The notes under the pieces were generated by a model, which searched no databases, was not told the DNA's origin, and was given only the letters and a program-made list of their open reading frames with translations. DNA of 64,000 nt, taken from the NCBI RefSeq assembly GCF_047948215.1, contig NC_134458.1, positions 134,667,571 to 134,731,570 of the forward strand. The letters are read 5' to 3'. Of this stretch, positions 56,501 through 64,000 are shown piece after piece; position 1 is the stretch's first letter; each line of letters opens with the position of its first letter. The position numbers were made by a program, and so were the translations under genes. Origin of the DNA: Lycorma delicatula (Eukaryota > Arthropoda > Insecta > Hemiptera > Fulgoridae).

Positions 56501-57779
56501 CAAAGGAGTGCTGAAAAGTTCCTAGCTTTGCCTAGAAAGAATGGAGCCAGAGTTTTGAAATTATCCATTTATTCAATATATTCTCCCCTGAGACTGATAA
56601 ACATGGTACATCATTGTTGAAGCTTTTCTAGTCCATGTAAATAAAAGTCCTGTGATTGGGTGTGAAACCAGCTCTCAGCAACCTCTTTGACATCTTTAAC
56701 GTCCTCAAAACGAATTCCCTTCAGGTGTTTCTTCAAGTTTGGAAACAGAAAATAGTCTGAAGGGGCTAAGTCCGATGAATAGGGAGAATGGTTGACCAGT
56801 TGGAAGCCCAGGGTTGTCAGTTTGGCAGCCACAAGTTGGACGTGTGCAAAGGTGCATTGTCATGCAACAGAAGAATACCTTTGGCCAACTTCCCTCGATG
56901 TTTCTTCTTAATTGCCTCCTTCAACTGGTCCAGCAGGTTAGCATAATATTCTCTAGTTATACTAGATCTCTGAGGCAAATAGTCCACCGATAGAATGCCG
57001 TCTTTGGCCCAGAAAATGGACGCCATCACTTTTTAGGCCAATTTCTGGGTGTGGAATCTCTTCAGCTGTGGGGAACCACTTTGGCACCATTCTTTTGTCT
57101 GTTCCTTAGTTTCAGAATAATAAATGTGAAGCCAAGTTTCATCCTTAGTCACTAACCTAGCCAAAAAGGCCTCTTAAGCTTCAAAATGGCTTTGGATGTC
57201 TCAACTCGTTCTTTCTGCTGATCACAGTTCAAACATTTGGGCACCCACTTTGCTGAAAGCTTGCACAGTCTAGGATAGTGGTAATAATGAAACCAACATG
57301 CTCCTTGGAGATGTCCAGTATCTGGGCTATCTTTTTGGTGGATATTTGCTGGTCCTCAAGAATGAGTTCATGGACAGGATTGCATGTTGCAGTGTCAGTT
57401 GTGATTTAAGGGCACCCACTGTAGAGCTCATCTTCAACACTGAAATGGCCAGTCTTCAAACGAGATATCCAAGTTTTCACAGTGCTGTAGAAAGCACACT
57501 TCTCTCCCAGTGTTTGTGACATCTCAGTGCGAATGTCCTTTGCTGACTTTCCCTGGAAAAACAAAAACATCATGACGACCTGTAACTCCACTGATGAGAA
57601 ACTTGCTTGAGACTCTGCCATCTCAGCTCTCACTGGCAACAGAATAAATTGTACAAATCCTGGACACCTGATATTTGCACAGTTGCATTCTAAGATTTCA
57701 AACTTTCAAATGGGCCCAAAGTTGTTTTTCTATTTCAATCACAAGGCATTAAAGCCAGGAACTATTCGGCACCCCCTCG
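56501..57779 (-). mobile_element. Mariner element (DD34D type) with TIRs and TA duplication
   Basis: It is 1,279 bp long, flanked by TA (56499-56500 and 57780-57781). The left end ggagtgctgaaaagttcct and the right end (complement of aggaactattcggcacccc) are imperfect inverted repeats of about 30 bp. The transposase is on the - strand and broken. Confidence 0.88.
56611..57639 (-). pseudogene. Mariner transposase, frameshifted
   Basis: The N-terminal piece (57639-57406) reads MAESQASFSSVELQ, FLFFQGKSAKDIRTEMSQTL and VKTWISRLKTGHFSVEDE, typical of the mariner DNA-binding domain. After a damaged stretch (57400-57030) the catalytic part follows: ASIFWAKDGILSVDYLP (57025-56975), LLLHDNAPLHTS (second catalytic Asp, about 56860), a frameshift at about 56840, then VNHSPYSSDLAPSDYFLFP (final Asp, about 56760). 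The spacing between the last two acids fits DD34D. The first catalytic motif is damaged. The full enzyme would be about 340 residues. Confidence 0.8.
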
Positions 57780-57781
57780 TA

Positions 57782-58920
57782 ACTCCTAAGATATTAAAAA
57801 AATTTTTTTTTTGTTCCATTTTGTGATAAATGATTCTGAATTAATTAAGTTCTAGTGTGATCTTTTGTTAAATCTATATATGTATTAGTAACCACTGTAA
57901 ACTTTATCATGCCTTTTATAATTTTATAGACTTGTTGTAGTCATAGTGTAATTTTTTTGTGTTTTGTTTGTTTAAGGTACAGTAAAGTTATACATTTTAA
58001 GATGGTGTGTTTATTCATTCATGCACCTGTGTGTTATTTTGTATGGTTATGTTAGATTTTATTTTTCTGTAATGTAGAGTTGTAAAGGTTTAGGAGACTG
58101 TTTGTATGTACATTGATAAACATTATGTAGCATGTTTGGGGTAAGCCTTATTTAATGGATAAAATTTCATGTGACAATACAATCCAAGTATATTTTAAAA
58201 AGGAGCTTCCTTACCATGTTAGAACTAAATAAAATCGCATTGATTGTCCTATGTTTAGTGTTATGTCATTTTTAATATTTTGTTCAACATTTTGTCAAGA
58301 GAATCTTTTTTTTAGTATAGTGTTGACATTCATACAGTCATGACTGTATTATTTTAATTTTTGACTTATTATAATATCTTTTTAATCTCCTGATGATGGT
58401 TTGAAAAAACAGAAGATCTTGAGAAAATACATCTTTTTTGCTGGTAAGATAGTTAAAAAAATTTTTGAATTATCTTTTATTATTAAAATATATCAGCAGA
58501 AACCATGTTTAAGAAATTTATTTTTGTTAAACTTTATTTTTATCGATTAACAGAACAACTAAGTTTACTGTTATTCATTTCGTTGCTTATATATGATAAT
58601 GATATACATTGCATCTTTTGTATTAAAGATTTTTCATGTAATTTTTTAATTTTAATTGAAATAAGATATTTTGTGGGGAGAATATTTTTTTATTCATTTA
58701 TAACTTTACTTCATGCTGTGAAATCAATAAAGAGGAGTGATTGTGGTGTTCACTTACAGTTTTCAACATAATAACTTTTGCTTGCAATAAAATCCAAGCA
58801 CTACTTTCCTTTGTTTCCAGGTTTAACTTATAATGATATACATTGTTTTTCTTGTTTCCAAGCCCTCTTATTTAGTCTTTAACATGCTTATGAGTAGATT
58901 TTTTTTCATTTATATTTTTT
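57782..58920. other. AT-rich intergenic sequence
   Basis: An open stretch at 58505-58771 is a chance AT-rich frame rich in Phe/Ile/Leu; I see no family features. Nothing else is supported. Confidence 0.5.
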
Positions 58921-61900
58921 ACCCTGTTCCTCTTTCTCTCTATGAATCATGAGACTTTGCCGTTGGTGAGGGGGCCTGAGTGGTCAGTGATACAGAGTAG
59001 CTGGATCGAAGGTGCAACCATATCAGAGAGGTATCTGTTGAGAGCCAGGCTAAGGAAGGATTCCTGAAAGAGGGCAGCAGCTCTTTCAGTAGTTGTTAAG
59101 GGCGTAAGTTAGGACGACTTAAACAGCCATATCAACATCACTCAGTCTTCTGAGTACTGTGCAGCTGAAAGCAATGGAAAATTACAGCTGCTTTTGTTTC
59201 CTAGAAAATGTAGCTCTCTGCATTTTTATATAGCAATGATGGAGGTGCCTTCCTTGGTAAAATATTTCAGAGGTAACTATTCCCCCGTTCGGATCTCTGG
59301 GTGGAGACTACTAAGGAAGGGGTCACCAGAAAATTAAAAAATAACATTCTACGAGTCGGAGCGTGGAATGTTAGAAGTCTAAAAAAAATTGGTAGGTTAG
59401 AAAATTTAAAGAGGGAAATGGATAGGATAAATGTAGATGTAGTAGGAATTAGTGAGGTTCGGTGGGAAGAGGAACACTACTTCGGTGGGAAGAGGATTAC
59501 TTTTGGTCAGGTGATTTTAGAATAATTAACTCAGCCTCAGATAATGGGCAGGCAGGAATAGCTTTCGTAATTAACAAGAAGATAGCGAAGAGAGTAGAGT
59601 ATTTCAAAATGCATAGCGATAGAATCATTGTAATAAGGATAAAAGCAAACCTAAACCAACAACGATTGTTAACGTCTATATGCCTACAAGCGCCCATGAT
59701 GATGATGATGATGAGGTAGAGTGTGTATAAGAAGAAATTGATGAAGCAATTAAACACATAAAAGGAGAAGAAAATTTAATAATAGTTAGAGATTGGAATG
59801 CAAGCATTGGAAAAGGCAAGGAAGGAAATATAATGGGTGAATACGGACTGGGCAAAAGGAATGAAAGAGGGGACTGACTTATAGAGTTTTGCATGAAGTA
59901 TAATTTAGTAATTGCCAACACCCAGTTTAAAAATCATATTAGAAGAATATACACTTGGAAAAAGCCAGGCGATACTGCAAGGTATGAGATAGATTACATT
60001 ATGGTTAAGCAAAGATTTAGAAATCAACTTGTTGACTGCAAAACTTACCCTGGAGCAGACATTAATAGCGACCATAATTTGGTGATAATGAAATGTAGAT
60101 TGGGGTTTAAAAACCTGAAGAAAAGATGTCAGATGAATCGGTGGAATCAAGAGAAGCTTGAGGAAGAGGAGGTAAAGAATATTTTTGAGGAGGACATCGC
60201 AAGAGGTCTGAGTAAAAAAGATAAGGTAGAAAATGTAGAAGAAGAATGGGAGAATGTTAAAAAGGAAATTCTTGAATCAGCAGAAGCAAACTTAGGTGGA
60301 ATAAAGAGAACCGGTAGAAAACCGTGGGTTTCAGACGATATATTGCAGCTGATGGATGAACGTAGAAAATATAAGAATGCTAATGATGAAGAAAGTAAAA
60401 GGAACTATCGGCAATTAAGAAATACTATAAACAGGAAGTGCAAACTAGTGAAAGAAGAGTCGATTAAAGAAAAGTGTTCAGAAGTGGAAAGAGAAATGAA
60501 CATTGGCAAAATAGACGGAGCATACAGGAAAGTTAAGGAAAATTTTGGGGTACATAAGTTAAAATCCAATAATGTGTTAAACAAAGATGGTACAACGATT
60601 TATATATGAAAGGTAAAGTGGATAGGTGGGTGGAATATATGGAATACTTATATTGAGGAAATGAATCAGAAAATGGTGTTATAGAGGAGGAAGAGGAAGT
60701 CGAACAGGATGAAAGGGGAGAAACAATACTGAGATCTGAATTTAAAAGATTGGAATGGCAGAAAGGCTCCTGGAATAGACAGAATACCTGCAGAATTACT
60801 GCGCAATGCAGGTGAGGAAGCGATTGATAGATTATACAAACTGGTGTGTAATATTTATTGAAAAGGGGAAGTTCCCTCAGACTTCAAAAAAAGTGCTAGT
60901 CATGATACCAAAGAAAGAAGGAGCAGATAAATGTGAAGAATACAGAATAATTAGTTTAACTAGTCATGAATCAAAAATCTTAACTAGAATTCTGTACAGA
61001 AGAATTGAGAGGAGAATGGAAGAAGGGTTAGGAGAAGACCAATTTGGTTTCAGGAAAAGTATAGGGACAAGAGAAGCAATTTTAGGCCTCAGATTAATAG
61101 TAGAAGGAAGATTAAAGAAAAACATACCAACATTCTTGGCATTTATAGACCTAGAAAAGGCATTTGATAACGTAGACTGGAATAAATGTTCAGCATTTTA
61201 AAAAAAATTACGGTTCAAATACAGAGATAGAAGAACAATTGCTAGCATTTACAGGAACCAAACAGCAACAGTAATAATTGAAGAACATAAGAAAGAAGTC
61301 GTAATAAGAAAGGGAGTCCGACAAGGATGTCCTCTATCCCCATTACTGTTTAATCTTTACATAGAACTAGCAGTTAATGATATTAAAGAACAATTTAGAT
61401 TCGTAGTGACAGTACAAGGTGAAAAGATAAAGATGCTACGATTTGCTGATGATATAGTAATTCTAGCCGAGAGTAAAAATGATTTAGAAGAAACAATGAA
61501 TGCCATGGATGAAGTCCTACGCAAGAACTACCGCATGAAAATAAACAAGAACAAAATGAAAATAATGAAATGTAGTAGAAATAACAAAGATGGACCACTG
61601 AATGTGAAAATAGGAGGAGAAAAGATTATGGAGGTAGAAGAATTTTGTTATTTGGGAAGTAGAATTACTAAAGATGGACGAAGCAGGAGCGATATAAAAT
61701 GCTGAATACCACAGGCGAAACCAGCTTTCAGTCAGAAGTATAATTTGTTTACATCAAAAATTAATTTAAATGTCAGGAAAAGATTTTTGAAAGTATATGT
61801 TTGGAGTGTCGCTTTATATGGAAGTGAAACTTGGGTGATCGGAGTATCTTATAAGAAAAGATTAGAAGCTTTTGAAATGTGGTGCTATAGGAGAATGTTA

Positions 61901-62208
61901 AAAATCAGATGGGTGGATAAATTGACAAAGGAAACGTGTTGCGGCAAATAGGTGAAGAAAGAAGCATTTGGAAAAATATAGCTAAAAGAAGAGACAAACT
62001 TATAGGCCAGATATTAAGGCATTGGAAGGACAGGTAGAAGTAAAAAATTGTGTAGGCAGGCAACGTTTGGAATATGTAAAACAAATTGTTAGGGATGTAG
62101 AATGTAGGGGGTATACCGAAATGAAACGACTAGCACTAGATAGAGAATCTTGGAGAGCTGCATCAAACCAGTCAAATGACTGAAGACAAAAAAAACCCCG
62201 TTCCTTTA
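58921..62208 (+). mobile_element. Full-length RTE-like LINE, copy 2, decayed
   Basis: The element, about 58932-62198, has the same ~300-nt leader as copy 1, the EN-RT region, and the same 3' end caaatgactgaagac with A8. It is flanked by an imperfect 11-bp repeat, accctgttcct (58921-58931) and accccgttcct (62195-62205 region), read as the target duplication. It is co-oriented with copy 1, about 42 kb away. Confidence 0.88.
59301..62182 (+). pseudogene. EN-RT coding region of LINE copy 2, multiple lesions
   Basis: Pieces in three frames align to copy 1 throughout: RVGAWNVRSL and IVGISEVRWEE-like text (59340-59470, followed by a local duplication ttcggtgggaagagga), VNSDHNL-like text (about 60060), a long open piece 59893-60609, then RT pieces at 60806-61201 (DQFGFRKSIGTREA, FIDLEKAFDNVDW) and 61406-61705 (RFADDIVILAES), and a tail at 61745-61951. 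Stops include TAA at 59728 where copy 1 has TAC, TGA at 59876 and TGA at 60607; small indels occur near 60640, 60740 and 61190. The first half nevertheless keeps the 'ag' lost in copy 1. It is non-functional. Confidence 0.85.
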
Positions 62209-62811
62209 CATCCTTTGCAAATTAAGTTATTGATCTTTACTTCAGATAAGATAATAACCAATTTCATTATCATCATTGAATTATCTTATTTGTTTATTGA
62301 TCTAATAATAAATTTTCATTAGATAATTTTGATGTTAATAAGCTGTAAGTTAGGTTTATACTTTATAAGCCAGAGCCTTGGACTCTGTGACATTGTCAGG
62401 TATGCTGATAAATATCCTCACTTTTATGATGCATATGCCATGTAAATTAACATAAATGTGCATCTGTACAGTTCTTTGCTTGTGCCATAGTGTTTGTTGT
62501 TATATTTTAATTAGTACACCATACATGGGCGCTAGTGTTTAGATCTGAAAATTATATAAAGTAAGATGGTTGTAGTTATATAATAAAATCTGAACTGTCT
62601 TTATTACTAGCTGTTGATAATGTAAAATGTGATGGTACTCTCTTGAAGTAATTGTAAATTGTACATTATTTATGTTTCAAAATATCACATCTACATGCAT
62701 ACATTGAATCAGTTGAAATATTAAATAGGACAATAATTTGTCACGGTAGGTAGTTAATGGCAGATAAGTTTGAAGTAAACTTCAATCACTTAATTTTGAT
62801 TAGTAACCTGG
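62209..62811. other. AT-rich sequence, nothing supported
   Basis: I see no coding, repeat or RNA signal in this stretch between LINE copy 2 and the SINE. Confidence 0.5.
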
Positions 62812-62822
62812 AATAGCCTATT

Positions 62823-63145
62823 TTTTCTTTTTTTGTTTAGCCTCCTAAACCATTGTAAGATATTACTTCAGAGGATGAATGAAGATGATATGTATGAATG
62901 TAAATGAAGTGAAGTCTTGTACAGTCTCAGGTTGATCATTCCTGAGATGTGTGGTTAATTGAAACCCAACCACCTAAGAACACCAGTATCCACGATCTAG
63001 TATTCAAATCCGTATAAAAGTAACTGCCTTTACTAGGATTTGAACTTCAGAACTCTTGACTTTGAAATCAGCTGATATGCGATCAATTCTAGACCAGAAC
63101 TCGATCGGTTCTATGCCAACCCACTAGACCAACCCAGTGGGTTGT
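62823..63145 (-). mobile_element. tRNA-derived SINE, second copy
   Basis: It is flanked by a perfect 11-bp target duplication aatagcctatt (62812-62822 and 63146-63156). On the - strand the head reads gggttggtctagtggg with box A (complement at 63121-63131) and box B gttcaaatcc (complement at 63036-63045). The body matches 10002-10291 along its whole length, and the 3' end is ggctaaacaaaaaaag. It is slightly longer than copy 1 mainly because of extra bases between boxes A and B. Confidence 0.9.
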
Positions 63146-63156
63146 AATAGCCTATT

Positions 63157-64000
63157 AATTTATATTTTCTTCTATTAAACTTTTTTTCAGTTTTTGATGC
63201 ATTCTAATCACAGCTATTTTATGGTTTAATTGACTATTATAATTTTTATCAAGTGATTTTATTGATAAAATGACAGAAGGCTACTAATACTTAGCATTGT
63301 TTTTGAAACGATCTGTCTTTTTCAGTTATTATGCTATGTGTGTTGTTTCTAATGGAGAAACATCCCCCGAATGGATCAAATGTAATTTCTAATAAATATT
63401 ATTATCGTTTTATCTAAACGTATAAGTGAAAAATATAATGATGTATTGTGAAAAGAATTGTAGGAGGTATATTTTTTTTAGTTAGTTATATTGTAATTGC
63501 ACAAAACCTTTTCATTTTTGCATTATGATGTGGTGTTGAATCTACAATTTATACAGATGTAAGTGATGATTCTGGTAGATTTAATGTGGTGGAAAGTGAC
63601 AGCTGAATTGAATGGAAGTGAACATGTGTTAATAAAAATCTAAAAATAATCAGGGAGTATATTTATATTTATTTATATAGTAAAAATTATACAAAAATGA
63701 AAATTCTAAAAATTGAATCACATTACTGTAATTAAATATAAAATATTTTAGTGTTCTGACAGATTTCTTTATTTAAAAATTGTACTCTTTCATTTGGGGT
63801 TAGTTCCATAAAATGTGTTTATATTTTGTAATTTTCATAAAATTTATGCAAAAAATAAATGTTAATTACAATAAAAATGAAATATAGTATCATTTATATA
63901 AATAATATAATTTCAGTTTATGTCACTACATTGGTTGAGTACTTTGTACGAGATTGTGGTCTACTTTGTGCGAGATCAGTGGCCAATCCTAAACAAACAA
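63157..64000. other. AT-rich sequence to the window end
   Basis: Apart from the weak exon candidate at 63559 I see nothing. The last ~80 bases contain a local near-duplication (actttgtacgagat and actttgtgcgagat). Confidence 0.5.
63559..63605 (+). CDS. Weak candidate terminal exon with AATAAA downstream
   Basis: After an acceptor-like atttatacag, the phase-matched reading is VSDDSGRFNVVESDS then TGA at 63603-63605, an acidic tail with the hydrophobic pair VV. AATAAA follows at about 63630-63635. It is short, has no partner exon and could be chance. Confidence 0.2.

Noticed and set aside
58505..58771. Open frame of 88 codons rich in Phe, Leu and Ile
   Set aside because: The composition is that expected of AT-rich DNA read in this frame, and the apparent membrane segments follow from T-rich codons.

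Overview
This window reads as AT-rich nuclear DNA from an insect, most likely a hemipteran. The grounds are intron-split genes, several Tc1/mariner-type elements with TA target duplications, RTE-like LINEs, tRNA-derived SINEs and a piggyBac remnant. The order is inferred from the mix of repeats and not proven. There are no bacterial operons, rRNA or tRNA genes, or CRISPR arrays.

Two host genes can be supported. (1) On the + strand, an unrecognised gene is built from a 131-nt exon (13689-13819), a very large exon of 7,891 nt (21536-29426) and a probable last exon (32709-32765) followed by AATAAA. It encodes a Ser/Asn/Lys-rich, probably nuclear protein of more than 2,690 residues. The splice phases agree across both junctions, and the last junction joins DDVVV to IEE, which makes a SUMO-interacting-motif-like peptide. 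Its first exon(s) were not found. (2) On the - strand, a complete four-exon UPF0235 / C15orf40-like gene runs from 50221 to 44952. Its last exon lies in a tandem duplication, and the copy nearer to exon 3 carries a 1-nt frameshift. Two weaker orphan terminal-exon candidates lie at 39395-39597 (-) and 63559-63605 (+).

The rest is mostly mobile DNA. From left to right: a piggyBac transposase remnant (5.46-6.51 kb); an interleaved inverted repeat (6.81-7.12 kb); a mariner-type element carrying a nested tRNA-derived SINE (9.58-11.09 kb); a Jockey/I-type RT-RNase H remnant (14.26-16.08 kb) and a nearly intact full-length RTE-like LINE (16.77-20.05 kb), both inside the 7.7-kb intron of gene 1; a mariner remnant (31.36-31.97 kb); a ~1-kb hairpin-forming inverted repeat (33.62-34.62 kb); two decayed mariner-type remnants (43.5-44.4 and 46.7-47.2 kb) around the C15orf40-like exons; a 5'-truncated LINE copy in its first intron (48.98-49.54 kb); two mariner-type elements with TIRs and TA duplications (51.70-53.03 and 56.50-57.78 kb); a second, decayed full-length LINE (58.93-62.20 kb); and a second SINE with a perfect 11-bp target duplication (62.82-63.15 kb).

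The remaining intervals are AT-rich intronic or intergenic sequence with local tandem duplications, in which no further genes could be supported.
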